A stretch of 64,000 nt of DNA from Cocos nucifera. Its lineage: Eukaryota; Streptophyta; Magnoliopsida; Arecales; Arecaceae. The stretch is taken from contig QRFJ01000302.1 in the NCBI GenBank assembly GCA_006176705.1, positions 1,178,001-1,242,000 on the forward strand, in the 5' to 3' direction. The position numbers were made by a program, and so were the translations under genes. A model generated the notes under the pieces. The model did not search any database and was not told where the DNA came from. It saw nothing but the letters and a program-made list of their open reading frames with translations. This document shows positions 1 through 9,530 of the stretch, one piece after another. Every line of letters starts with the position of its first letter. Position 1 is the stretch's first letter.

Positions 1-744
1 CAGGTTCCCGACCGAACTCTCCAGCATCCAGGTTCCCGGCCGAACTCCTCAGCAGTCGCCCTCGCCGAATTTCGGACGACCGAGCTCCTACCGAACTCTC
101 AAGCATCCAAGCCTCAACCGAAGTCCAACAGTCGGCCGAACTTCCAAACGACCGAGCTTCGGATTCTCAATGGCCGAACTCTTCAGCGGACGAGCCTTAG
201 CTGCATACCTACAGCCAGATGCCTATAGGAGCCGAACTCCCTCCTATCTTCCTCTTCAGGAGCCCAAACTCCTCCAAAATGGGCACACGACGAAGGCCTT
301 CAACCCTTCATTCGGCAAGCTCTGTAGCCATCACCATCAGTCAGTCCACCGCAGGCGATAGCGATCCACTGTCAGGCGACGATGGCTGTCACCCTCAATC
401 CGTCGCACACGGCACCATCCCATGAGACTGACTCCGCCGAACCTCGAGTGGCCCGCCAGCACGCGACTGCAGTCGTCACCATCAAGCTCCACTATATAAA
501 GGACCCTCCCGACACGCTAAGGCTAAGCTCTCTGATCTCTAAACTCTCCTCCTCATCTCTAAGCTCTAAAACTCATTCCGAGCACTCCATTCCTGTTGGC
601 TGAAAACTGACTTGACCGTCGGAGGGTCCTGACGGAGCCACCCCCCACCGACTCCACACGGAACTTCATTTTGCAGGTCCCCGACGGCGACCTCGGCGGT
701 CCCACTCCGGCAACCTCCGGCGACGATCAATTTTTGCACCAACA
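1..744 (+). repeat. Left LTR, truncated by the window start
   Basis: Matches 4720-5453 through its length, with scattered substitutions and small indels. It ends in CCAACA immediately before the primer-binding-site region. A TATA box (CTATATAAAG, about 492-501) lies in the same relative position as in the right LTR and would drive the element's own transcript. Confidence 0.9.
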
Positions 745-775
745 GATTGGCGCTAGAAGAAGGAACTGAACCTCC
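745..775 (+). other. Primer binding site region of the LTR element
   Basis: The bases directly after the left LTR read GATTGGCGCTAGAAGAAGG. A TGG close behind the LTR matches the CCA end of a tRNA. The exact tRNA primer is not assigned. This leader type is common in Tat-like Gypsy elements. Confidence 0.55.
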
Positions 776-858
776 GTGGTTTCCTTGTTCTTAAAGGAGT
801 GCTCGGCGACCCTTCTCTTCCCTCTCTGGAGATCTTTCTTTTCTCTTCCGAAGAGAAA

Positions 859-1120
859 ATGCCACCCTAGGAGAGCTTCGGCACGGCGCTCGACGGCCTC
901 CGTGACCCGATCCCGTCCAGGCCCGTCTATTCCTGCTTCAGCCCTGGCGGCCTAGGTTCCACCCGCACCCACGGTGGATGTGAAGCAGTTCGACCTGCTT
1001 GTCCGACAGATCCATGGCCTCATAGAGGCGTTGCAGGCTATACAATAGCCTTCGGTGGCGACTCCACCAGCAAGCCCGCAATGAGGGCGCGAGGAGTCAG
1101 CCTTAAGGAAGAGCCCAATC
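859..1120 (+). pseudogene. gag: Decayed gag N-terminus of the LTR element
   Basis: An ATG at 859 in the expected leader position is followed by a TAG at codon 4. An open stretch in another frame (974-1045) encodes a helical segment containing KQFDLLVRQIHGLIEAL, then ends in TAG at 1046. This looks like the start of a Gypsy/Tat gag ruined by stops and frame changes. The gag core, zinc knuckle and all of pol are absent, so it makes no functional protein. The family call rests on position and a short resemblance. Confidence 0.5.
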
Positions 1121-1149
1121 ACCCCTAGGAGAGAAACGGAGAGAAGAAG

Positions 1150-2450
1150 TTCTTCCGCCGAAGCGGAATGAAGTTCGGCTCGAAGAAAGCCGAGCTTCCC
1201 CCCAAAGCTCATCATCAAGGAAGGGAACAAAGTTCCCCCATGGAATGAAGTTCGGCACAAACAAGGGCGGAGCAAAGTTTCCCCGCGGAATGAAGTTCGG
1301 CATGAGGGCGGAGGAAAGTTCTCCCGCGGAATGAAGTTCGGTGGAAGGCCGAACTCCTCAGCTCCTCATCGAAATGAAGTTCGGCATAAGTGAAACTCCG
1401 CAACTCATCGTCGGAATGAAGTTCGGCGGAAGGCCGAACTCCGAAGCTCATCATCGCAATGAAGTTCGGCACAAACAAGGGTAGAGCAAAGTTCTTCCGC
1501 GGAATGAAGTTCGGTGGAAGGCCGAACTCCTCAGCTCATCATCGAAATGAAGTTCGGCATAAGTGAAACTCCACAACTCATCGTCGGAATGAAGTTCGGT
1601 GGAAGGCCGAACTCCGAAGCTCATCATCGTAATGAAGTTCGGCACAAGCTAGGGCGGAACGAAGTTCTCCCGCAGAAAGTTTGGCGGAAGCAAGACGGAA
1701 CTCCCATATGAAGTTTGGCTCAAGTGAGGCCGAACTTCCGTTCGAAGCTCAACATCCAAATGAAGTTCGACGCAAGCAAGGACGGAACGAAGCCCCCCGC
1801 GGAATGAAGTTCGGCACAAGCGAGGGCGGAGCAAAGTTCTCCCATGGAACGAAGTTCGATGGAAGGCCGAACTCCTCAGCTCAACATCCAAATGAAGTTC
1901 GGCACAAACAAGGACGGAACGAAGCCCCCCGCGGAATGAAGTTCGGCACAAGCGAGGGCGGAGCGAAGTTCTCCCACGGAATGAAGTTCGGAGGAAGGCC
2001 GAACTCCACAGCTCATCATCCGAATAAAGTTCGGCGGAAGCAAGACGGAACTCCCATGGAGGCTCGGAATGAAGTTCGGCTCAAGTGAGGCCGAACTTTC
2101 GTTCGAAGCTCAACATCCAAATGAAGTTCGGCACAAGCAAGGACGGAACGAAGCCCCCCACGGAATGAAGTTCGGCACAAGCGAGGGCGGAGCGAAGTTC
2201 TCCCACGAAATAAAGTTCGGAGGAAGGCTGAACTCCTCAGCTCATCGAAATAAAGTTCGGCGGAAGCAAGGCCGAACTCTCCCTTTTGAGCTCATCAATG
2301 AAGCTCGGCGTAAGTGAAGCCGAACTCCACCCTAAAGCCCACCATCACAATGAAGTTCGGCGCAAGCGGTGGCGGAACGAAGTTCTCCCGCACATGAAGT
2401 TCGGCATAAAGGAGGCCGAACTCCGCAGCAGATCACCCAAATGAAGTGCA
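1150..2450 (+). repeat. Degenerate tandem array around GAATGAAGTTCGGC
   Basis: The motif AATGAAGTTCGG recurs every few tens of bases, alternating with spacers such as GGAAGGCCGAACTCC. Spacers combine into larger higher-order units: the segment near 1765-1990 is almost repeated at 2115-2220. Because GTTCGGC and GCCGAAC are complementary, many units can pair with their neighbours. The open frames across this stretch are repetitive by-products and are not called as genes. Confidence 0.85.
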
Positions 2451-3269
2451 GCCGCGCTCGAGACCGCCCCAGGGCGATCGAGGTCGAACTCCCCCTCAAG
2501 TACGTCGCTACAACAAATTCACGGAAGGTGCAATAAAGTTCGGGCAAGCAAAGCCGACCCCTTCTCTGCGAGCAGGAAAGTCCGGACAAAGAAGCATGAA
2601 GTTCTCCCATGAAAAGTTTTGCAGAAAAGCGGAATGAAGCTCCACGCAAGCGAAGCCGGAACTTCTCGAGCTCACCGCAAAGGAAGCCCCGATAGAAGGG
2701 CGCAAAGAAATCCTCCTTCCGAAGGATTCCGCAGCTACGACCCGCTCCTCTAACTCGAATTCTCGACGAAGTTAAGAGCCAGCCGCCAAGACCTGAAGGA
2801 CTACGGCCTCCCCAAACGTGCGCGATCGAAGCAAGTAAAGCCCCTACTATCGCGACCATGGCTACGACACTGAGGAATACGTTCAGCTCCAAGATGGGAT
2901 TGAAGAGCTCGTCAAAAAGGGACGACGGGATAAATTTCTCCGACGCCAGTCTGAAGCAGGAGAAGATTGGCTAAAGGCACTGCCGTAACTAAAAAAGACA
3001 AGAAGGTCGGCCGCCTCGCGGCGTCATCAATGCCACCCCGGGGAAGAGCTAGGAGCTAGCTACATCGGTGATTCGTCGTCCCCCAGCGACAAAGTCAAGA
3101 GAAGCATGTTCCAAATTAAGGAGGCCGACATGTAATAGAGGAGGTCGTCTGGATGGGACTAGCTGCCCGAGGGAACTCAGAAGAACAACACCCCGACGAC
3201 CCTCAAATGGAAATGTGCTGCGAGTGGCTTCCCCTCGAAGAAAGAAGCGAGCAAAAATGGCCCGTTAGG

Positions 3270-4160
3270 AATAGGAGGAGAACCTCGGTTAGGAATAGGA
3301 GGAGAACCTCATCCTAGCATGAGCAAAGTCGAAGGCCCCGTTCACAAAGGACGGGATGGGGGGAGAGCACGGACGACGGTCCGGATGTGCCCCCACAGCC
3401 AGTTAGGAACAGGAGGAGAACCTCGTCCTAGCGTGAGCAAAGTCGAAGGCCCCGTTCACAAAGGACGGGATGGGGGGAGAAGCACGGACGACGGTCCGAA
3501 TGTGCCCCCACAATCGGTTAGGAACAGGAGGAGAACCTCATCCTAGCGTGAGCAAAGTCGAAGGCCCCGTTCACAAAGGACGGGATGGGGGGAGAAGCAC
3601 GGACGACGGTCCGAATGTGCCCCACAGCCAGTTAGGAATAGGAGGAGAACCTCATCCTAGTATGAGCAAAGTCGAAGGCCCGTTCACAAAGGATGGGATG
3701 GGGGGAGAAGCACGGACGACGGTCCGAATGTGCCCCCACAGTCGATTAGGAACAGGAGGAGAACCTCGTCCTAGCGTGAGCAAAGTCGAAGGCCCCGTTC
3801 ACAAAGGACGGGATGGGGGGAGAAGCACGGACGATGGTCCGGATGTGCCCCCACAGCCGGTTAGGAAACAGGAGGAGAACCTCGTCCTAGCGTGAGCAAA
3901 GTCGAAGGCCTCGTTCACCTAAAACGAGATGGGGGGAGAGGCGAGGACGACGGTCCCATGTGCCCCCACAGCCCATTTGGAACAGGAGGAGAACCTCGTC
4001 CTAACGCGAGCAAGGTCGAAGGCCTCGTTCACCTAAAACGAGATGGGGGAGAGGCGAGGACGACGGTCCCCATGTGCCCTCACAGTCCGTTGGGAACAGG
4101 AGGAGAACCTCGTCCTAACGCGAGCAAGGTCGAAGGCCTCGTTCACCTAAAATGAGACGG
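3270..4160 (+). repeat. Tandem array of ~115 bp units in the LTR element
   Basis: Units begin AGGAGGAGAACCTC, at about 3297, 3411, 3526, 3640, 3753, 3869, 3983 and 4098, a spacing of 113-116 bases. Each contains GTCGAAGGCC, an inverted-looking GTTCAC...GATGGGG block and GACGACGGTCC. The last two or three units are a variant subtype (CTCGTTCACCTAAAACGAGA). The period is not a strict multiple of three, so a conserved repeat protein is unlikely. Confidence 0.88.
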
Positions 4161-4609
4161 AGAACAGGAGGGAAATTTCGTCCTGACGTGAGCAAGATCC
4201 GAGACCGAGCCTCAAAGTCTACGGTAAGCCTCGGCTGCGGAAGATGAGACCGCCCCCGAGCGCCCACATCAATCTCAGCCGCAAGAGACGAGACCTCCCC
4301 CAAGCGACCGCGACGACCTCGGCTGCGGGATAGGAGGTCTCCCCCGAGTCAACTTCGGCTGATGGAGACAATGTCGCCCCCGAGGAGCTCAACTCCGACC
4401 TCGACCACAGAAGGCGAGATTTACCTCGGCTTCAACATCGGCTTCATCAACCCGGAAATGAGTTTCTCTTCAACTCCAAACATCGGCTGGAGATGAGACC
4501 TCCCCCGAGCTTCAGCTGCAACAAGCGCGGGGCCCGGAAGAGGACTTCACAGTCGCCTGTTTTGGTACTCCCTTTCTTCGAATTTCGAACTCGGGAGTGG
4601 GGGGACTAC

Positions 4610-5453
4610 TGTTGGGGATAAATCTCGCTCCTGCCGAAGCCTGGCCCGACACTCAGCATAATGCAAACAGTAGCCACAGAAGAGCTTCAGCGCACTGGTC
4701 TAGCCGAACTCTTTCAGTCGACCGAACTGCCTAAAGCTGAACTCCCCAGCGTCCAGGTTCTCGGCCGAACTCCTCAGCGGTCGCCCTCACCGAACTTCGG
4801 ACGACCGAGCTCCTACCAAACTCTCAAGCGTCCAAGCCTCAGCCGAAGTCCAACAGTCGGTCGAGCTTTGGATTCTCAGCGGCCAAACTCTTCAACGGAC
4901 GAGCCTTAGCTGCATACCTACAGCCAGACGCCTATGGGAGCCGAACTCCCTCCTATCTTCCTCTTCAAGAGCCCAAACTCCTCCGAAATGGGCACACGAC
5001 GAAGGCCTTTAACCCTTCATTCGGCAAGCTCTACAGCCATCACCATCAGTCAGTCCACCGCAGGCGATAGCGACCCACTGTCAGGCGGCGATGGCTGTCA
5101 CCCTTAATCCGCCGCACACGGCACCATCCCGTGAGACTGACTCCGCCGAACCTCGAGTGGCCCGTCAGCACACAGCTGCAGTCGTCACCATCAAGCTTCA
5201 CTATATAAAGGACCCTCTCGACATGCTAAGGCTAAGCTCTCTGATCTCTAAACTCTCCTCCTCATCTCTAAGCTCCGGAACTCATTCCGAGCACTCCATT
5301 CCTGTTGGCTGAAAACTGACTTGACCGTCGGAGGGTCCTGACGGAGCCACCCCCCACCGACTCCGGATGGGACTTCGTTTTGCAGGTCCCCGACGGCGAC
5401 CTCGGCGGCCCCACTCCGGCAACCTCCGGTGACGATCAATTTTTATACCAACA
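4610..5453 (+). repeat. Right LTR
   Basis: Complete LTR of 844 bases with TGTTGG...CCAACA ends, preceded by a polypurine tract. Matches 1-744 from about 4720 onward. Contains a TATA box at about 5201-5210. Confidence 0.92.
5201..5210 (+). promoter_or_regulatory. TATA box in the right LTR
   Basis: CTATATAAAG followed by GGACC, present at the matching place in both LTRs. It could promote readthrough into the flanking CACTA remnant. Confidence 0.6.
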
Positions 5454-6235
5454 AGGGGATAGATTGATCAACTTATATCTTTGTTAGAGATGTATAGCCC
5501 ATCTCAGGTAAACACATATTATTAAATATATATTTTTATATTAATTTAATGATCTATATATTTTTATTTATAGACTTATAAATCAAGCTTTTCATATGTT
5601 TTTTGTAGGCTCCTGGCACATCAGGCACTCATCGAGATGGCGGCACGTTACGTTAAGACAGTAACAACCATCCACCTACAGATTGACATCATTTTATTTT
5701 TATTATAATCTTATATTTTCTGTATACTTTTAGTTTGTTGAACTCTTGATTGTACATTATTTTTATTTATATAAAAATAATATACTTTATTTTTATTTAT
5801 ATAAAATAATATCTTTTGGTTAAATTTGCTATTGATATTTGCTTTTGGTGTGAATGATGGTGATTGTACAGATTTATATTTTAATAATTGATATAATTTT
5901 GTACAAAAAAAATTGTATTCTTTTTTCTGTATATAAAACCTGCATATTTTTTTCTGTTAAAAAATTAACAATGCTTATAAGCATCGTTAATAGAACTGAT
6001 TAACGATGCTTATAAGCGTCGCTAGTGACTTAACTGACGATGCTTCTAAAAGCATCTTGGTAGAGTGCAGGATGCGTTGTCATTAACGATGCTAAAAAGC
6101 ATCGATAAAATTTAAATTTACGATGCTGTAAAGCGTCGTTAGAAAATATTGTGATGCTTTTAAAAAGTATCAGTGCTTTTCGTCTCCACTCTTACATACG
6201 CGACGCTTTCGTAACACTTTTTAAAGCATCGTGGA
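5454..6235 (+). mobile_element. CACTA transposon remnant, 3' end, split by the LTR element
   Basis: Two short exon-like pieces come first. 5454-5505 encodes a hydrophobic helical tail (IDQLISLLEMYSPSQ) up to a GTAAAC donor. From about 5611, after a TTTTTTGTAG acceptor, a Gly/Thr-rich tail (APGTSGTHRDGG) runs to a TAA near 5657. This resembles the coiled-coil C-terminus of CACTA ORFs of the Transposase_24 type. From 5965 to 6235 follow palindromic subterminal repeats of the form ACGATGCTTATAAGCATCGT. The right terminal CACTA motif is not recognisable. The upstream body of the element lies left of the LTR insertion, outside the window. Confidence 0.6.
5965..6235. repeat. Palindromic subterminal repeats of the CACTA remnant
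   Basis: About eight copies of GATGCTT / AAGCATC in both orientations, several as near-perfect palindromes such as CGATGCTTATAAGCATCG. In CACTA elements such repeats are the binding sites for the element's own DNA-binding protein. Confidence 0.7.
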
Positions 6236-7495
6236 TCTTTTGCTATTTATACTTATTTAATGAAGACTATTCATCAGAAGAACAATCAATTGGACTCATG
6301 AGGAAGCAACATGCATGCAAACAATAAATATTTGGTAATACTAGTAATTTTATAGATTCGTTATCTTAATTTGGTGCTAATTGTTTAGTTTTTTTATCAT
6401 TTATATTTTAAGGAGGAGAGGAATAAAGATGGGGAGAAGATGAGTACTTCAATGTAGCCCAACTCGGAGGAAATCGACTTGTGGAGAGCAAGCTATTCGG
6501 AGTCTTTTTGATGTGTTTGAATTGTGAAGCATGCTTGATCGATAGAGATAAGCCAATATAAAGAAGATTCCGTATGTACAATGAACTTATTATTAGTCTT
6601 ATAGTTAGGCATGGAAGTATGGCAATGTTGTAGAACTTACAACTACCCTTTTTTTTAATTTTTTGATAAGGGACCTACAACTACTTTTTCAGTTCACTAG
6701 TTTATCTTTAATCCATGACTATTCATATTTTCTTCATGCCTTTGCTTACATATGCTTAATGTAATGCACACAAAGACAATAGGTTCAATATGCACCTACC
6801 TCGATACGTAAAAGCTTAAATCATCCATGTTTTTCAAGCCAACTCGTGCGTGTACGCCAGATTCATAATATTTACCATAGCCGTAAATGATGGGGTGATA
6901 AAGTCACTATATCACAAAGTTATATACATATATATATATAATCTTTTTTTTATTTTGAGAAGGCTCGGACCAAACTTGGTCTTAGACTTCCACCGGTAAC
7001 TTACTATATAACCAAACTAATCAGGTTATTTTGATTTATATATATCACATTAAGTAGGTGGAGTTTAATTTGAATGTTGGATGGGTAAATGGCTGCTCAA
7101 ATATCACCTGGCCTTGAGCACATCCGTCTCAATGTAAGGTAAAAGTTACCAATGAATTGATAAAATAAGGAGAAATTACAGGTTGACCTGCTCGATGGAC
7201 CTTACTCAAGCTGCAGAGCGCCCCTTTAATAAGGGTTATCAATCAAGTTTCTAAAGTTGCACGTCGAATGCTGGGTTATGCCCCCATCCATTTCCCATAT
7301 GACACCATTGAGGATCACAAGCAAATAATAGAAATTCCGGGTGTCTTATGATCACCGCCCCTTTACACGTCCACGCCCGCACCTCTTATCATCCATTTAT
7401 TACTTGATTTGTTTGTGTGTAAAGTGAATGTACTGGTTACACGAATGTCAAAAGCAGCCTCAACGGTGATAAAAGGTACCAACAATTAGTAGCAT
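6236..7495 (+). pseudogene. Truncated bZIP copy: 3' intron, last exon and 3' flank
   Basis: Aligns with 24986-25831, the end of the intact bZIP gene: shared last-intron sequence (CTTATTTAATGAAGAC versus CTTATCTAATGAAGAC), the last exon and several hundred bases of 3' flank down to a shared TGGTAGCAT / TAGCATGA point. The exon equivalent starts at about 6413 and reads EERNKDGEKMSTSM, then hits TAG at 6455-6457. The intact gene continues for about 36 more codons. Basic region and zipper exons are missing, and the left boundary coincides with the CACTA remnant. It cannot encode a bZIP protein. 6960-7400 is more diverged and may contain insertions. Confidence 0.75.
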
Positions 7496-7720
7496 GACCG
7501 CATCATCATCATCCATGGTGGATGGATGGATGCGGTGCCACAGACTTACAGCAACAACGAAGACATCAGTTGGCTTTGTTTGTACAATTGAAACAAACCA
7601 ACGAAGGTGGTGGGGGCTCCTTCCTCCGTCTTGCAATTTGCATCCAAACGAAGCGTTCCGGAAGATTAAAAAGAAAAAAAAAAAAAAAAAAGGAAGCGGC
7701 TGGGATTTAGACTGCGGACT

Positions 7721-8938
7721 TTAGACGGTCGTGAGCCGGATCTCGGACGTGGAGTCTTCCTCTGGGGTGCTCCTATAGTATGTGGCGTACAAGATCAGCT
7801 GTATCAGCCCGAACAGCACACCCAGCCCATTCGGTATCTGCAAAGTTAATACGTAAATATTATAAATCTTGGGGTTTTTTTTTTTCCCTTCATCTTTGGT
7901 TTCTCTTGAGCTAGCTTATTACGGTGATGAAGATATCGAAGCCGAGGACGGCGTAGGTGGTCCAGGAGACGCCGTTGAGGAAGCTGGCCAACGAGAGGGT
8001 GAAGGGCATGTACTTGACGCTCCTGGTCTGGATCACCAGTTTCTGTGCACCCACGCAACACATGTATGCTTTCAAGTTAATGACGAAACCACCCCGCATC
8101 ACCATCATCATGATCATCAGAAGTAGTGCATGGTTATATATATCTCATCTCTCGGACTTACCATGATGGAGAGCGGGGAGGCGTACATGCAGGTGCCGGA
8201 GATGACACAGAGGACGCCGACGATGAGGGAGCGACGCTCGTGGGTGTGCGCCGTCGTGAGGACCACCGTCACCACCGTCGTAATCAAGGCCAGCTCCGCC
8301 AGCAAGATCTTGACGACTTTGAGGCGGAGTTGTCTGGGGGAGAAGAGGAAGAAGAAGGCGAGGTAGATGGTCTCGAAGGCGACGCCGATGGCGTTGATGG
8401 TCAAGACGTGGATGGCGTTGGGGTGGACCGAGGGGAGGCCGTAGATGACCCACAACGAACAGTTGAGGAAAGTCGCCAGGTACGGGATGGGGGAGAACTG
8501 CTCCACCGCCATAGTCCTCATTATCGTTGTGAACGTCGGCCTGAACCACCGCCATTAGTTCCCCGATTCCAAATAAATTCCAGATCAAAACAAATCAAAA
8601 CCTCGTCATTGCGTTTTCTTTATTTTTTTGAAGGATTTCGGTAATTTTCTTTGAAAGAATGCAAGAAAACCTGGAAAAAAAAAATTAAATAGAGAGAAAT
8701 GGACCCTAGTATATATCTTACCATGGGGACAGAAACAAGCCGAAGGAGATGAGATTCCCTGAGAGATTAATGTAGAACAAGAAGAAGAAGAAGAAAAGAA
8801 GAAAAATATAATCAGAATCAGGAACTAGAAGAAGAACGAAGCTTTCAGCTGAAACTTGAAACTTTGCTGCATTTCAGGAAAAAAATTGAAAAATTTTGCT
8901 GCGAAATTGTAGAAATACAGACTTGGCAGCGGCAAAAA

Positions 8939-9011
<73 letters not shown>

Positions 9012-9238
9012 CAGATTGAGAAATGAGAAATCTAGTGCATATATTTAACCTTTTGAGTCCAAATAATCATCAAGAAACGGCGAAATATAGAAGAAAAACC
9101 CCGAAGAAAAGAAGAGAGAGAGAGAGAGAGATCAGTGAGGAAGAAGGAACTAAAGGAGTGCAGGTCTAGGGTTAGAGCTTGATTGTGAGTTAGGATACCG
9201 AAGATGCCGACGATGTTACGAATCTGGTATTTGTCCAT
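7721..9238 (-). CDS. SWEET: SWEET sugar transporter, clade II-like
   Basis: SWEET (MtN3/saliva) proteins are seven-helix uniporters that move hexose or sucrose down its gradient across the plasma membrane or tonoplast. Exons on the minus strand are 9238-9199, 8758-8722, 8540-8162, 8042-7923 and 7837-7721, all with GT..AG introns, giving 693 nt and 230 residues. MtN3 repeat 1 starts with RNIVGIFGNLISFGLFLSP and contains AVEQFSPIPYLATFLNC. Repeat 2 follows AHTHERRSLIVG and contains GTCMYASPLS, SVKYMPFTLSLASFLNG and ITIPNGLG. The AHTHERRS loop points to clade II (SWEET4-7-like, usually hexose-preferring), which is an inference. The C-terminal tail is short. One oddity is SPWPTF at the exon 2/3 junction, where V, M or T is usual in place of W. 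The splice signals there look normal and I see no alternative in frame. The start is the first ATG, 25 residues before SPWPTF. Confidence 0.93.
8939..9008. repeat. Compound (CA)n(GA)n microsatellite in SWEET intron 1
   Basis: Alternating CA for about 18 bases followed by about 50 bases of pure GA. A second GA tract lies at 9111-9131. Both sit in intron 1 between exons 9199-9238 and 8722-8758. Confidence 0.95.
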
Positions 9239-9522
9239 CTTCGTCGCTCTCGATCGAAACCCAAAACCCTAAAGATTAATTAAAAAAAAAGGAGGGAAGA
9301 AAAACAAGATCATTAGAATGGGATCGATGGAGAAATTAACGAGGATTGGGTCTACGAGAAGCTCGCAAATGGACAAGGGATGGGGATTGAGGAGTGGAAA
9401 TTTTACCCAAGAAGAGGAGGAAATGATTCCACGATGGGGAATTTCTGCTCTCTCCGCTTCTTCTCTCACACCCTCTCTCGCCTCGGCCGGCCTGCATGCA
9501 TGGGAAGCTGAGACGAACGGGG

Positions 9523-9530
9523 CTTTTATA
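9523..9530 (-). promoter_or_regulatory. TATA box of the SWEET gene
   Basis: CTATAAAAGCCCC on the minus strand about 285 bases before the ATG. It implies a 5' UTR of roughly 250 nt containing GA-rich stretches. Just upstream is CATGCATG, an RY-like motif. Confidence 0.55.

Larger units (their letters stand above)
1..5453 (+). mobile_element. Non-autonomous LTR retrotransposon (LARD-like, Tat-type leader)
   Basis: Two near-identical LTRs flank an interior of about 3.9 kb with no protease, reverse transcriptase, RNase H or integrase. The right LTR runs 4610-5453, begins TGTTGG and ends CCAACA (perfect inverted ends). The left LTR ends at 744 and its first ~110 bases lie outside the window. Just inside the left LTR is TTGGCGCTAGAAGAAGG, a primer-binding-site position typical of Tat-lineage leaders. 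Just before the right LTR is a purine-rich tract (about 4592-4609). The interior holds a decayed gag start, an array of short repeats around GAATGAAGTTCGGC (1150-2450) and an array of ~115 bp units (3270-4160). It must have been mobilised by an autonomous partner. The two LTRs differ at many positions, so the insertion is not recent. The right target-site copy should begin at 5454 (AGGGG); its left partner is outside the window. Confidence 0.88.

Noticed and set aside
1681..2317. Repetitive open frames over the GAAGTTCGGC array
   Set aside because: Frame openness follows from tandem repetition without local stops. No domain, no consistent frame, and they lie within an LTR element.
3319..4155. 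Open frames over the ~115 bp array (VSKVEGPVHKGRDGG repeats)
   Set aside because: Unit length varies from 113 to 116, so the frame changes between units, which argues against a selected repeat protein.
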